64,000 bases of DNA from Marinobacter lipolyticus SM19 (GCF_000397065.2 NZ_KE007327.1:241214-305213); one strand, 5' to 3'. Numbered from the stretch's first letter, positions 43,582 through 54,116 are shown. The notes: generated by a model from the sequence alone, not told the origin. Made by a program: numbers and translations.

Positions 43582-45909
43582 ATGAAAAAAACATCACCTC
43601 CAAAAAAGTCTGCGAAGAAAAAATCCGGTAGGGGCGGTTCTGCAAAACGGTCCTGGTTCTGGCGCCTGTTCTGGCGCGTTTCACTGATCAGCCTGGTATT
43701 GCTTGCCGGCTGGATGGTGTATCTGGACGCTGTGGTCACTTCCCGTTTCGAGGGGCGGCGATTCGAAGTGCCCTCGCGGGTGTACGCCCGTCCGCTGGAG
43801 CTCTATAACGGCGCCAGTCTCAGCTCCGGTGACCTTCAGCGCGAGCTGGAGCTGTCCGGCTTCCGCAAGGGCGACGGTACCAAGCCGGGAACCTACAGCC
43901 GTAATGGTGGACGCTTCGTCATCAGCACCCGTGGATTCCTGTTTGCCGATGGGCCAGAACCCCGGCGACGCCTGGCATTGACCATCTATGGGGATCAGGT
44001 TCAGGATTTCCGGGTGCTGTCTGGTGACAACTCACCCATCGTACGCCTGGAGCCAGCTCAAATCGGGGGTATATACCCCGCCCATAAGGAAGATCGGGTA
44101 CTGGTGCAGCTGGATCAGGTGCCAGAGTTGCTTAAAGAAGCGCTCCTGACTATTGAGGACCGTGGATTTTATGAGCACTTCGGGGTGGCCCCGCTGTCCA
44201 TTGCCCGCGCCATGCTGGTGAATATCCAGGCCGGAGAGGTTGTTCAGGGGGGGAGTACGCTGACCCAACAACTGGTCAAGAATTTCTTCCTCACCCGCGA
44301 ACAGACCCTGGTCCGCAAGGGTAATGAAGCGCTGATGTCGACACTTCTGGAGCTGCATTACGAGAAGGACGATATCCTCGAGACCTATCTGAACGAGGTG
44401 TATCTGGGACAGGCAGGCACCCGCAGCATTCACGGGTTCGGTCTGGCCAGTCAGTTCTATTTCGGGGAATCGATGCGGGATCTCCGCTTGCATCAGGTGG
44501 CGTTACTGGTAGCCATGGTGAAAGGGCCGAGTTATTACAATCCCCGCCGACATCCCGAGCGGGCCACGGGGCGACGAAACCTGGTCATTGATGTTATGGC
44601 GGAGGCTGGTATTGTCAGTCAGTCCGAGGCAAGCCAGGCAAAATCATTGCCTCTGGGGGTCAGTGAACGGCCATCGTATTCCGAGAACCGTTACCCGGCC
44701 TACATCGATCTGGTCCGTCGACACCTGGCTAGAGATTACAAGGAAGAGGATTTGCAAAGTGAGGGGTTGAGGATCTTTACCACCCTGAATCCCGGTATCC
44801 AGAATGCCGCCGAGTTTGCCGTGAAAGACATGCTTTCCCGCATGGATTCCGGGTCGGATGACACTTCTCTGGAGTCCGCTATGGTCGTTACCTCCCGCGA
44901 TAGCGGAGAAGTATTGGCGATGGTCGGCGGCCGGGATCCGCAGTTTGCCGGCTTCAATCGGGCCGTGGATGCGCGGCGGCCAATTGGGTCATTGATCAAG
45001 CCGTTCATCTATCTGACCGCCCTGCAGGAGCCGGAGCGCTACACCCTGATCTCGCCGGTCGAGGATAAACGCTTCTCTCTGGTATTCGAGGATGACCGCC
45101 GCTGGGAGCCGGAGAACTATGACCACAAGGAGCGTGGTGAGGTGCCGTTGCATGAGGCGCTGTCGCGGTCCTATAACCTGCCCGCCGTCAGGGTCGGCCT
45201 TGACGTTGGGGTGGATGCGGTCGCAGAGACGCTGCAGGCTTTTGGTGTGACCAGCCCGATATCCCGGTATCCTTCGATGCTGTTGGGGGCTGTGTCGATG
45301 ACGCCGGTCACCGTGGCGCAATTGTACCAGGGACTGGCAACCTCTGGCTTTAATACGCCGCTCAGGACAATTCGTCAGGTGACGGGCCCTGACGGGGAAG
45401 CCTTGTCCCGCTACAGTCTGGAAGTGGATCAGGTGGCGGATCCTACGGCTGTCCACCTCGTGCAGTATGCGATGCAGGAAACCATGCAGGAGGGCACGGG
45501 GCGCTCAGCTTATCGATTTGTACCACAACAACTGACCCTGGCTGGAAAGACAGGCACCACCGATGATGGTCGTGATTCCTGGTTTGCCGGCTTTAGCGGT
45601 GACCTGTTGGCGGTGACCTGGGTCGGGCGTGACGATAACGGCCCGACCAGCCTGACCGGGGCAACCGGGGCCTTGCCAGTGTGGGCGCGGTTCATGGCGC
45701 AGGTGCCTCAACACGGGTTTTCTCCGGTGGTGCCCGATGGAGTGGATTACCACTGGGTCAATACGCAACGGCAGGCTCTTACCGATGAGTACTGCGACAA
45801 TGCACGCCTGGTTCCGTTTTTGACCGGTAGCGAGCCTGATCAGAAAGTATCTTGCTCAGGCAGGTTGGAGCGGCGGATCCGGGGCTGGTTTGAAGGGCTT
45901 TTTCAATGA
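43582..45909 (+). CDS. mrcB: Penicillin-binding protein 1B (bifunctional transglycosylase/transpeptidase)
   Basis: 775 aa. A Lys-rich cytoplasmic tail is followed by one membrane anchor (about 30-48), a UB2H-type domain, a GT51 transglycosylase (EDRGFYEHFG, GGSTLTQQL) and a transpeptidase with SLIK (SxxK), SYN and KTGT motifs. It polymerises and cross-links peptidoglycan. The stop overlaps the start of a TPR lipoprotein gene (ATGA), suggesting that the lipoprotein helps this enzyme. Confidence 0.96.
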   Translation: MKKTSPPKKSAKKKSGRGGSAKRSWFWRLFWRVSLISLVLLAGWMVYLDAVVTSRFEGRRFEVPSRVYARPLELYNGASLSSGDLQRELELSGFRKGDGTKPGTYSRNGGRFVISTRGFLFADGPEPRRRLALTIYGDQVQDFRVLSGDNSPIVRLEPAQIGGIYPAHKEDRVLVQLDQVPELLKEALLTIEDRGFYEHFGVAPLSIARAMLVNIQAGEVVQGGSTLTQQLVKNFFLTREQTLVRKGNEALMSTLLELHYEKDDILETYLNEVYLGQAGTRSIHGFGLASQFYFGESMRDLRLHQVALLVAMVKGPSYYNPRRHPERATGRRNLVIDVMAEAGIVSQSEASQAKSLPLGVSERPSYSENRYPAYIDLVRRHLARDYKEEDLQSEGLRIFTTLNPGIQNAAEFAVKDMLSRMDSGSDDTSLESAMVVTSRDSGEVLAMVGGRDPQFAGFNRAVDARRPIGSLIKPFIYLTALQEPERYTLISPVEDKRFSLVFEDDRRWEPENYDHKERGEVPLHEALSRSYNLPAVRVGLDVGVDAVAETLQAFGVTSPISRYPSMLLGAVSMTPVTVAQLYQGLATSGFNTPLRTIRQVTGPDGEALSRYSLEVDQVADPTAVHLVQYAMQETMQEGTGRSAYRFVPQQLTLAGKTGTTDDGRDSWFAGFSGDLLAVTWVGRDDNGPTSLTGATGALPVWARFMAQVPQHGFSPVVPDGVDYHWVNTQRQALTDEYCDNARLVPFLTGSEPDQKVSCSGRLERRIRGWFEGLFQ

Positions 45910-46490
45910 AATTGACAACACTCAAGAATGCCGGCTTGCTGGCGTTGACGCTGACAGTGATGGGCTGTGCCTCGCCGGGCGGTTCCATATACGTGCCGGC
46001 AGGCGGTTCATCCCGTGATGTAGAGAGGGAGAGGGCTCCCGAGCCGCCAAGAACCTACCCGCGGGAGGAAGAAACCCGCACCGAACGCAAGAGCGAACAG
46101 CCATCAGAGCCTGCGCCTGAGCCGGATCGTCGCTCCAGTTCGCCAAGTTACCAGGATTCCGGTGACCAGCTGTCTCCGGCGGCACAAAGCCTGATCCGAC
46201 AGGCGGATGCCTATCTGGCACAGGGTGACGTGGGCGCTGCGATTGCACAGCTGGAGCGTGCGCAACGAATTGCGCCACGTTCGGCAGAGGTTTATTTCAA
46301 GCTTTCCGAGGCCTATGTGGCAAAAAATCAGCTGGGTTCGGCAGAGCAGTTCACTCTCAAGGGGCTGTCTCTGACCGGTAATGATGTCCGGTTGCAGCGT
46401 TCAGGTTGGCTGTTGCTGGCGGATATTCGTCGGGCCCGAGGGAACGTGGCCGGGGCGAATAACGCTGAGGAGAGGGCTGGCGCTTTATAG
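45906..46490 (+). CDS. TPR-containing lipoprotein coupled to mrcB
   Basis: 194 aa. Signal peptide with lipobox VMGC, Cys21, then ASPGG. Residues about 35-90 are a Pro/Arg/Glu-rich disordered linker, and about 95-190 hold two to three tetratricopeptide repeats (AYLAQGDVGAAIAQLERAQR is typical). The coupling to mrcB and lipoprotein location suggest an outer-membrane activator, analogous in position to LpoB but unrelated in fold. That role is inference. Confidence 0.82.
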   Translation: MKLTTLKNAGLLALTLTVMGCASPGGSIYVPAGGSSRDVERERAPEPPRTYPREEETRTERKSEQPSEPAPEPDRRSSSPSYQDSGDQLSPAAQSLIRQADAYLAQGDVGAAIAQLERAQRIAPRSAEVYFKLSEAYVAKNQLGSAEQFTLKGLSLTGNDVRLQRSGWLLLADIRRARGNVAGANNAEERAGAL

Positions 46491-46503
46491 GATCAGACAA
46501 CCA

Positions 46504-46533
46504 TAAAAAACCCCGCAAATGCGGGGTTTTTTA
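46504..46533. terminator. Bidirectional intrinsic terminator
   Basis: CCCCGC / GCGGGG stem with AAAT loop, flanked by six A on the left and six T on the right, between convergent genes. Works on both strands. Confidence 0.93.
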
Positions 46534-46549
46534 TGGTCAGCGAAGTGTC

Positions 46550-47443
46550 TTATTCGAAATTGACGGTCTTTTCGGTATTCACTTCAACCATTACGTCTTG
46601 TGTGCCAACGAACGTCAGATCTTCATCAATCTCGTTGTCGTCGGCTGAACAGGAATAACTGACGGTGTAATTACCTTCGGTGAGGAATGCCGCCTTGTAG
46701 GTGTATGTGCCCGGGTTGTCCTCGTCGGAGACTGGGACCGCCACGAGAGGTTCGTTCTCACTGCCCAGGTCATCCGGCGTGGCGCCTGATCCTTCGTACA
46801 CGTAGACCATGCCAGAGTAGGTTGCTGCATCCGCACATTGGGTCGAGATGACTGTGGATGCGTCCACAGTGCCTGCAATTGAACCAACTTCCAGATTGTT
46901 CACCAAACGCAGGGCGGGCCTCAGCATGTAGTCGGCCAATGCCTGTCCGGCAGGGTTGACGATGGCTTTCTGGACGTCGAAGTCGATGGTGAAGTCGGTG
47001 CTGGTATCCGCAGCCACAACAAACTCGCCCTGCAGTTTGAGGCCGCTCTGTTCGCCAGAGGGCACGGCCAGCGTAAGCGGAGCGTCAGGATTGTCGACAA
47101 GGGTGACGAAAGAGTTTTCGGTATCAACAATCAGGCGCAGTTGCGTGTAGTTACCGGCCACGACTTCTTCGTCGGTGATCAGAGGTTCAGTAACGCCGCC
47201 TTGCAGGTCCAGCAAGTTGACGGTTTCAAATCCGTCCAGAGGGAACGTAATCCAGTCGCCATCGGCAGGCTTCAGCTGGATCTCTGTAAACGCAACGGTG
47301 ACATTGCTGAATTCCGTTGCCGGCGCATCCGTGAGGCCAAAGGATACGGTGCCGGTCGCATCGGAATCGGAACTGTCACTGCCACAGGCAGCAACCCCCG
47401 CAGCGAGGGCAGCAACCGTAAAGAGTTTCAGAGAGCGATTCAT
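46550..47443 (-). CDS. DUF4382 lipoprotein
   Basis: 297 aa. Lipobox VAAC, Cys20, followed by a Gly/Ser/Asp-rich linker and a DUF4382 domain beginning GTVSFGLTDAPA and covering about residues 30-180; a second beta-rich region with a Cys pair (about residues 215-275) follows. Acidic throughout, as for exposed outer-membrane proteins of marine bacteria. Function unknown. Divergent from the sigma factor gene. Confidence 0.83.
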   Translation of the reverse strand: MNRSLKLFTVAALAAGVAACGSDSSDSDATGTVSFGLTDAPATEFSNVTVAFTEIQLKPADGDWITFPLDGFETVNLLDLQGGVTEPLITDEEVVAGNYTQLRLIVDTENSFVTLVDNPDAPLTLAVPSGEQSGLKLQGEFVVAADTSTDFTIDFDVQKAIVNPAGQALADYMLRPALRLVNNLEVGSIAGTVDASTVISTQCADAATYSGMVYVYEGSGATPDDLGSENEPLVAVPVSDEDNPGTYTYKAAFLTEGNYTVSYSCSADDNEIDEDLTFVGTQDVMVEVNTEKTVNFE

Positions 47444-47541
47444 ATAAACCTCCGTGGTCTATTATTTTGAAAGTGCAGAGCGCAGGAATTGCGCCAGGTA
47501 TCACCTATTAAACGATAGGAGCCGTTACCGGGTTCCTGCGC

Positions 47542-47608
47542 TTTTGTGAACGTTTTCTCATTTCCCGGCAATAAAGTTTTTTGTGAACGGGTATCGGCCA
47601 AGTATAAC
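47542..47608 (+). promoter_or_regulatory. Upstream region of the ECF sigma operon
   Basis: TTTTGTGAACG occurs at 47542-47552 and 47579-47589. The second copy overlaps a possible promoter TTGTGA (47581-47586), 16-nt spacer, TATAAC (47603-47608). The repeat could be an activator site or an ECF -35 type element (GAAC core). Confidence 0.4.
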
Positions 47609-47682
47609 GTACCCTTGAACTGGTATAGACTTGGCGCCTGTTTCAGCCAGATAACGATACACAGCAAAGGCGAGCACTGGTT

Positions 47683-48270
47683 TTGGCACTACTTCCTTTC
47701 CGACCTTCCCGGTCCCAACGATTCGAGAAGCTGGTTCAGCCGCATTTGCAGGCGATGTACCGTTTTGCCTTTCGTCTGTCCGGGCAACAGCAGGATGCGG
47801 AGGATCTGGTTCAGGATGTGGTTGTCAAACTATACCCACGCCTGGACGAGCTGGAATCTGTAGATCAATTGCGGCCCTGGTTGAATCGTGTGCTGTATCG
47901 ACATTTTATCGATCAGGTGCGTCGCAAAGGGCGGCAGTCCGATCGACCTCTGAGTGAAGTGGTGGACTCCGTAAGCCAATCTGCCTACCTTGATAGTTTC
48001 GCATCCGAAGACGCGGGACCAGAGGAGATGGTGGATATCAGCCGGATCGGACCGGCGCTTGATCAGGTGATGGCGACCCTGGCACCGGATCAACGCGCCC
48101 TGATCATGCTCCACGACGTGGATGGCTGGCGGCAGGAGGACATCGCCGAGGTTTTGGATATCCCCCTGGGAACGGTAAAATCCCGGTTGCACCGATGTCG
48201 CGCGGCCTTACGGGAAAAATTGCAGAGGGAACTGGAACCTTTTTCAAACACTGGACGTGTGAAGGATTGA
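47683..48270 (+). CDS. ECF-family RNA polymerase sigma factor
   Basis: 195 aa using a TTG at 47683; no ATG precedes conserved region 2, and AAGGCGAG lies upstream though rather far. Region 2 has FRLSGQQQDAEDLVQDV, region 4 has the helix-turn-helix EDIAEVLDIPLGTVKSRLHR. It is followed immediately by a zinc-finger anti-sigma gene, the usual pair. The trigger is unknown. Confidence 0.9.
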   Translation: MALLPFRPSRSQRFEKLVQPHLQAMYRFAFRLSGQQQDAEDLVQDVVVKLYPRLDELESVDQLRPWLNRVLYRHFIDQVRRKGRQSDRPLSEVVDSVSQSAYLDSFASEDAGPEEMVDISRIGPALDQVMATLAPDQRALIMLHDVDGWRQEDIAEVLDIPLGTVKSRLHRCRAALREKLQRELEPFSNTGRVKD

Positions 48271-48274
48271 GGTG

Positions 48275-48988
48275 ATGGATATGTCTTGTCATGAATGTCG
48301 GGAACTCATGGTTCCTTATTTACTAAGTGAGTTATCTGCGGAACAGGCTGCTCGTGTGGAACAGCATGTGGCGGATTGTGCCCGCTGTGCGACAAGGCTG
48401 ACCAATGAAAAGGTATTGCAGTCGACCTTTGCTGATCGTTATGCCATTCCGGACCCGTCACCGGATTTCGAGACTCGGGTACTGGCTGCTGCGCGCCCAG
48501 ATGCCGCTCGCAAGCCTGGTCATCGTGGCTGGAGTACACCGGTGGTTGGTGGTGCCGTTGCAGCCGCAATGGCACTTGGTATCGCCCTGGGTGTGGGTTT
48601 AAAACCCGGTTCTGAGCAGTCGCAGCCTGTAATTGCGGCAAACCAGGCGGAGGTTAACGAATCCCTGGCAACTCCATCGCCGGCAGTGATTGAACCGGTA
48701 ATGCAGACCGTGCGCCTTGCTTTCAGCTCTGGCCAACCTCTTGAGGACGTTACGCTCACACTGGAACTGCCTGCCAATGTTGAACTGGCAACGTTCCCGG
48801 GCCGACAGCAATTAAGCTGGAAAGTCGATCTGGAACAGGGTGAGAATGTGTTGGCGTTGCCTCTCAGGGTACTGTTCCCGGGCGCTGGTGAGCTGGTGGC
48901 CCATATTGACGACGGCCAGCGCCAGAAAACCTTCAGGGCAGCTATTCCCGGTCAGACCAAGGCAGATAATACGGAGCCAGCATCATGA
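48275..48988 (+). CDS. Zinc-finger anti-sigma factor (zf-HC2, membrane)
   Basis: About 237 aa. The N-terminus has CHEC and then HVADCARC, the H-x3-C-x2-C anti-sigma zinc motif. A single transmembrane helix (about residues 90-108, GGAVAAAMALGIALGVGL) places a beta-rich domain in the periplasm. It should bind the sigma factor encoded 4 bp upstream and release it on a periplasmic signal. Start among GTG 48272, ATG 48275 and ATG 48281 cannot be resolved; AAGGA favours 48275. Overlaps the next gene by 4 bp. Confidence 0.88.
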   Translation: MDMSCHECRELMVPYLLSELSAEQAARVEQHVADCARCATRLTNEKVLQSTFADRYAIPDPSPDFETRVLAAARPDAARKPGHRGWSTPVVGGAVAAAMALGIALGVGLKPGSEQSQPVIAANQAEVNESLATPSPAVIEPVMQTVRLAFSSGQPLEDVTLTLELPANVELATFPGRQQLSWKVDLEQGENVLALPLRVLFPGAGELVAHIDDGQRQKTFRAAIPGQTKADNTEPAS

Positions 48989-49467
48989 CATTGCACGACA
49001 GGCAGTGGCTAAAACCGACAATGATTTGTTTGGTTGCGCTACTGGCGTGGCCAGTAATGACTCAGGCCAGGGACGATCTGGATGTGACCATGAGAATGGT
49101 TGTGGATGACGAAGACCTGAGCAACTCAGTGGTTCGGGAGATCGAACTGCCTGAACCTATGGTTTCAGGACGGCCTGAACGCCCGGGCAAGCCGGAAACG
49201 CCCGCCCGTCCGGAACGCCCGGATATCGAGACTGCGCTGGATGCCATGGAGCGTGGGCAGGAAATCGGCGAATCGGCCTCTGAAAGGGCGAGCGAAGCAA
49301 GAGAATTGATTGACTCGGAGCGCCCCGGCAGTGATGACTTTCTGGATTCCCTGCCCGGTAAGGATGATATAACGGACTTGCCGGGCACAGGCGATTTGCT
49401 TGATGGTACCGGCGAATTGCTGGACAACACCACGGACACGCTTGAAAGCGGCGCGGGCGAACTGTAA
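48985..49467 (+). CDS. Secreted Pro/Glu-rich hypothetical protein of the ECF operon
   Basis: 160 aa. Signal peptide of about 28 residues ending TQA. The mature part has a Pro-rich repetitive segment (GRPERPGKPETPARPERPD) and a low-complexity acidic tail with DLPGTGDLLDGTGELLD repeats. No family recognised. The ATGA overlap with the anti-sigma gene shows that it is the third gene of the operon, perhaps a periplasmic partner of the sensor. Confidence 0.78.
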   Translation: MTLHDRQWLKPTMICLVALLAWPVMTQARDDLDVTMRMVVDDEDLSNSVVREIELPEPMVSGRPERPGKPETPARPERPDIETALDAMERGQEIGESASERASEARELIDSERPGSDDFLDSLPGKDDITDLPGTGDLLDGTGELLDNTTDTLESGAGEL

Positions 49468-49637
49468 CTTTTGGTTGCCGACAATTCTCCCTTACCGAGC
49501 GCGTCACCTTGGATGGTGTAGTGTGTGTGGACTTTTCTCTTAGCTCTCCTTGTTATACTCTCCTGAGTTAATGCTGGCGATCATGACACGTTGTCATCCT
49601 GCCGGCGATGTTTCCCTCAGGCTCCGGAGAGATCTGT

Positions 49638-50969
49638 TTGCAGGCTGCAGTTCGGCTAATTACCACGTCTTGCTTGTTGCTGATAGCGACGGTATCTCTG
49701 CCGGTAGCGGCGTCTGATGGACCCCGGGCGCAGATGGCTGCCGGTATAGAGCATTTCCAGAACAATGAGTTGGAATCCGCCAGGGCGGCCTTTGAAAGTG
49801 CTCGGGCGGCAGGGCTGAATAGTGACTCACTGATTTATAATCTGGGCGTTGTTTATTATCGGCTTGGTGAGTTCGAGCTTGCTGCCAACGCTTTTTCTGA
49901 TTTGTTGAACACTGGCAACAACAAACTGGCGGAGTACAACCTCGGACTGGTCGCGAAGGCTGCCGGCGACCTTGATGAGGCCGCATTCTGGTTTAACCGC
50001 GCGGCGTCCGAGTCCGCTCCCGAGAAAATACGAGCCCTGGCAACACTTCAGCTTGAGGAGCGAAAGCAGAAGGCCTCATCCGAACTTTCGCCGATTCCCT
50101 GGATGGCGTATGTGTCGCTGGCCGGAGGTTACGACGACAACATCGCCAGTGTTCCCGAATCAGGCAGTTCGGGGCGGGAAGGTGGTTTTGCTGAACTGTT
50201 AGCGGCAGGATCGGCAGACGTATATCAGGCCAAAACTTCCACTGTCAGGCTGGAAAGTGCGGCGTACTCACGCCAGTACCCCTCGGAATCCGATTTTGAT
50301 ACCGACTTTCTGCAGATAGGTGCCAGTTGGCTGGAGCGTATGGGGCCGGGCAGAGCTGGCATGACGCTCGGCCTCAGTCAATCCTGGTTTGATTCCGAAG
50401 CTCTCGAGCGTACCTATCGTATGGATCTCTCTTATCAGGTGGATCAGTGTCCTGTGGTTGGCACGGGGTCCCGTTGTCGTGTGTCGGTGTCTACCGGCGT
50501 TGTAGAGGGAGGGGACGGTTTTGAAGCCTATGATGGTCAGTGGTACCAGGCTCGCCTGAAAGGTCGGAAGGACTTCACCCAGTGGCGTGTTGACGCGCAG
50601 TATCGTTGGGATATGAACGCCCGTGATGACATGGAAGCCGGGGAGCAGTTCGTCAGTTTGTCGCCACAACGCAATCTTGTTGAGCTGGCGGTTCGTTACA
50701 AGGTTTCTCAACGCTGGAATGTCGGCGTGGAGGGGAGTTATCGATATAGTCGGTATGCAGATCCTCATCGTCTGTTCGATTCCCGAGGGGTTTTGGAAAT
50801 CGATCGCAGGGTCGATCAGCGTGCGCAGGGCACCCTGTTGACGGAATACGTCCTGAGTGCGCGATGGTCGGTGCGTGGTGAGTGGATGTTCCGGGACAAC
50901 CAGAGCAACCTTGCCCGCTATGATTACAGGCGCCAGACGGCTCTTGTTGGGATAGAGGGCGTCTTCTGA
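49638..50969 (+). CDS. TPR plus outer-membrane beta-barrel protein
   Basis: About 443 aa from a TTG at 49638, chosen because GGAGAG lies 8-12 nt upstream and a normal signal peptide (ending VAASDG) results; an ATG at 49608 gives ten more residues but has no ribosome site. Residues about 30-150 of the mature protein contain three TPR-like repeats; about 155-440 are amphipathic strands beginning YVSLAGGYDDNIA and ending in Phe, as in an outer-membrane barrel. The architecture recalls Slam-type surface-lipoprotein exporters, but the match is only architectural. Confidence 0.75.
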   Translation: MQAAVRLITTSCLLLIATVSLPVAASDGPRAQMAAGIEHFQNNELESARAAFESARAAGLNSDSLIYNLGVVYYRLGEFELAANAFSDLLNTGNNKLAEYNLGLVAKAAGDLDEAAFWFNRAASESAPEKIRALATLQLEERKQKASSELSPIPWMAYVSLAGGYDDNIASVPESGSSGREGGFAELLAAGSADVYQAKTSTVRLESAAYSRQYPSESDFDTDFLQIGASWLERMGPGRAGMTLGLSQSWFDSEALERTYRMDLSYQVDQCPVVGTGSRCRVSVSTGVVEGGDGFEAYDGQWYQARLKGRKDFTQWRVDAQYRWDMNARDDMEAGEQFVSLSPQRNLVELAVRYKVSQRWNVGVEGSYRYSRYADPHRLFDSRGVLEIDRRVDQRAQGTLLTEYVLSARWSVRGEWMFRDNQSNLARYDYRRQTALVGIEGVF

Positions 50970-50971
50970 AT

Positions 50972-51001
50972 GCCTGGTGGCAGCGGAGCGAGCCACCAGG
51001 C
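50972..51001. terminator. Hairpin between convergent genes
   Basis: Perfect 10-bp stem GCCTGGTGGC / GCCACCAGGC with a 10-nt loop, three bases after the barrel gene stop and 18 before the lipase stop. No U tract. Confidence 0.5.
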
Positions 51002-51018
51002 GCGGTTATCTGAATTGG

Positions 51019-51999
<981 letters not shown>

Positions 52000-52078
52000 T
52001 CATGTAGGTGCCAAGTCAATGTTCGGGCGGGTGATTTGGCCAGAAAGGGCTGGAACTGTGAGAGAGGTCACGAGCGGG

Positions 52079-52117
52079 GCCCCAAATGACAAGCAATGAC
52101 GGCTTGTCATTTGGGGC
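52079..52117. terminator. Perfect 16-bp hairpin after hemL
   Basis: GCCCCAAATGACAAGC, loop AATGACG, exact reverse complement, five bases past the hemL stop. No U tract on either strand, so it may terminate weakly, protect the 3' end, or be a protein site. Confidence 0.6.
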
Positions 52118-52122
52118 AGAGC

Positions 52123-53403
52123 TTACAGTGTCTTCATGACGCGTTTGGCTGCTGCGATAGTGTGCTCAATGTCATCCTGTGACAGGGCCGCGCTGGTAAA
52201 TCCGGCTTCAAACGCGGAAGGCGCCAGATAAACGCCTTCCTTCAACATGCCCTGAAAGAAAGCCTTGAAGCGCTCCACGTCACAGGCCATGACCTGGTCA
52301 AAGCGGGTGATGGCGGGTGCGTCAGTGAAGAAGAAGCCAAACATGGCGCCCGCGCTTTGCACCGTGAGAGGAATGCCTGCTTCATCCGCTGCTTCCTTCA
52401 GGCCGTCTCGCACCGCTACGGTTTTTTCTGTAAGTCGGTCGTGGAAGCCCGGTTCGGAAATGGCATTCAGAGTGGTCAGGCCTGCGCACATGGCGAGCGG
52501 GTTTCCGCTCAGGGTGCCAGCCTGGTATACCGGTCCAAGTGGGGAAATATGCTCCATGATTTCCCGTTTACCGCCGAAGGCGCCAACCGGCAAGCCGCCA
52601 CCAATGACCTTGCCGAGCGCCGTCAGATCCGGCTTGACGCCGTAGTAGCCCTGGGCGCCACCGAGTGAGACACGGAAGCCGGTCATCACTTCATCAAAAA
52701 TCAGTACGGTACCGTGTTCATCGCAAACTTCCCGCAGTGCTTCCAGGAACCCGGGTACCGGGGGGATGCAATTCATGTTGCCGGCAACCGGTTCGACGAT
52801 GATGGCGGCAATGTCATCGCCCATCCTGGCGAAGGTGTCACGCACATTATCAATGTCGTTGTAGGTCAGCGTCAGGGTGTGTTCTGCCAGGCTGGCGGGG
52901 ATGCCCGGTGAATTGGGCACGCCGAGAGTCAGGGCTCCTGAGCCGGCTTTTACCAGCAGAGAATCCACATGACCGTGATAGCAGCCCTCGAACTTGACGA
53001 TCTTGTCCCGACCGGTGTAGCCGCGGGCAAGTCGAATGGCGCTCATGGTTGCCTCGGTACCTGAGTTCACCATACGCACCAGATCGATGGAGGGGACCAG
53101 TTCACACACTTTTTTGGCCATTTCGGTTTCAATGGCGGTTGGTGCACCGTATCCAATGCCGAGATCTACCTGGGCATGGAGTGCGTCCTTGATCAGCTGG
53201 CTGGAGTGGCCAAGGATCATCGGCCCCCAGGAACCGATATAGTCGATGTAGCGGCAATCATCCTCATCGAACAGGTAGGCACCTTCGGCATGCTTGAAGA
53301 AGATGGGCGTGCCGCCTACGCCCTTGAATGCCCTGACGGGCGAGTTAACGCCGCCGGGAATATATTTCTGGGCCTCGGCAAAGAGGGTTTCGGAGTGAGT
53401 CAT
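52123..53403 (-). CDS. hemL: Glutamate-1-semialdehyde 2,1-aminomutase
   Basis: 426 aa from the ATG at 53403 with AGGAG 8 nt upstream. PLP-fold type [10 protein letters not shown] substrate loop, FDEVMTGFR, and the PLP lysine in [10 protein letters not shown]. It makes 5-aminolevulinate in the C5 heme pathway. Two bases after the thiE stop, last gene of the clc-hemJ-thiD-thiE-hemL run. Confidence 0.97.
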   Translation of the reverse strand: MTHSETLFAEAQKYIPGGVNSPVRAFKGVGGTPIFFKHAEGAYLFDEDDCRYIDYIGSWGPMILGHSSQLIKDALHAQVDLGIGYGAPTAIETEMAKKVCELVPSIDLVRMVNSGTEATMSAIRLARGYTGRDKIVKFEGCYHGHVDSLLVKAGSGALTLGVPNSPGIPASLAEHTLTLTYNDIDNVRDTFARMGDDIAAIIVEPVAGNMNCIPPVPGFLEALREVCDEHGTVLIFDEVMTGFRVSLGGAQGYYGVKPDLTALGKVIGGGLPVGAFGGKREIMEHISPLGPVYQAGTLSGNPLAMCAGLTTLNAISEPGFHDRLTEKTVAVRDGLKEAADEAGIPLTVQSAGAMFGFFFTDAPAITRFDQVMACDVERFKAFFQGMLKEGVYLAPSAFEAGFTSAALSQDDIEHTIAAAKRVMKTL

Positions 53404-53405
53404 GT

Positions 53406-54116
53406 TCAAGGCTCCTGATGATTTGAAAACGTGTCGTGAATGTTCTTCCGGGGCTGGAACAGCGGATGATGGGCGGCGAACAGTCGCGAAAACTCGCGCG
53501 CTTGTCGTTCTGTATATTCAGGGTTGCCGTCGAACAGGTCGCCGACCACCGCAAGCATATCCGCCCCCGCCTGGATAAGAGCGCTTCCGTTTCTGGTTGT
53601 AATTCCGCCAATCGCGGTCAGTGGTCGCCGGTACTGGCGGGCGTTCGCCAGCACCGAGAGATCTGCCGGCGGTGCATCGGGTTTGGTGGCGGAGCCGAAA
53701 AAGCGCCCGAAGGCGAGATAGTCTGCACCTTCCCCGGTGGCTTTCGCAGCCAGCGTCAGGTCGCCATGGCAGGTTGCACCAATGATCGCGCCATCGCCCA
53801 GCCGATGTCGGGCATCAATCAATGAGCTATCGCTCTGTCCCAGATGAACACCATCCGCGTGCACTCGCAGCGCCAGTTCGGGATCGTCATTGATGATCAG
53901 TGGGACGCCTGCATTGCGACAGGCAGCGACCAGGTTGCGGGCCTGATTCAGTCGTGTAGCTGAAGAGCTGGATTTGTCACGGTACTGGACCAGCACCGCT
54001 CCTCCCCTCAGCGCGGCCTCCACTGCTGGCAGCAGTTTGTCGTCAGGCAGTAGTTTGCTGTCGGTTATGGCATAAAGACCCGGTGCGAGGCCTTTTGGAA
54101 ACGGTGCCGCAGTCAT
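53406..54116 (-). CDS. thiE: Thiamine-phosphate synthase
   Basis: 236 aa from the ATG at 54116, four bases after thiD; a longer frame overlaps thiD. TIM barrel with VQYRDKS (phosphate), [17 protein letters not shown] and the AIGGI signature. It joins HMP pyrophosphate and thiazole phosphate. Next to thiD, so HMP activation and coupling are cotranscribed. Confidence 0.95.
   Translation of the reverse strand: MTAAPFPKGLAPGLYAITDSKLLPDDKLLPAVEAALRGGAVLVQYRDKSSSSATRLNQARNLVAACRNAGVPLIINDDPELALRVHADGVHLGQSDSSLIDARHRLGDGAIIGATCHGDLTLAAKATGEGADYLAFGRFFGSATKPDAPPADLSVLANARQYRRPLTAIGGITTRNGSALIQAGADMLAVVGDLFDGNPEYTERQAREFSRLFAAHHPLFQPRKNIHDTFSNHQEP

Noticed and set aside
49638..50969. Definite Slam exporter
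   Set aside because: Only the TPR-barrel order is shared; no Slam-specific motif was seen.
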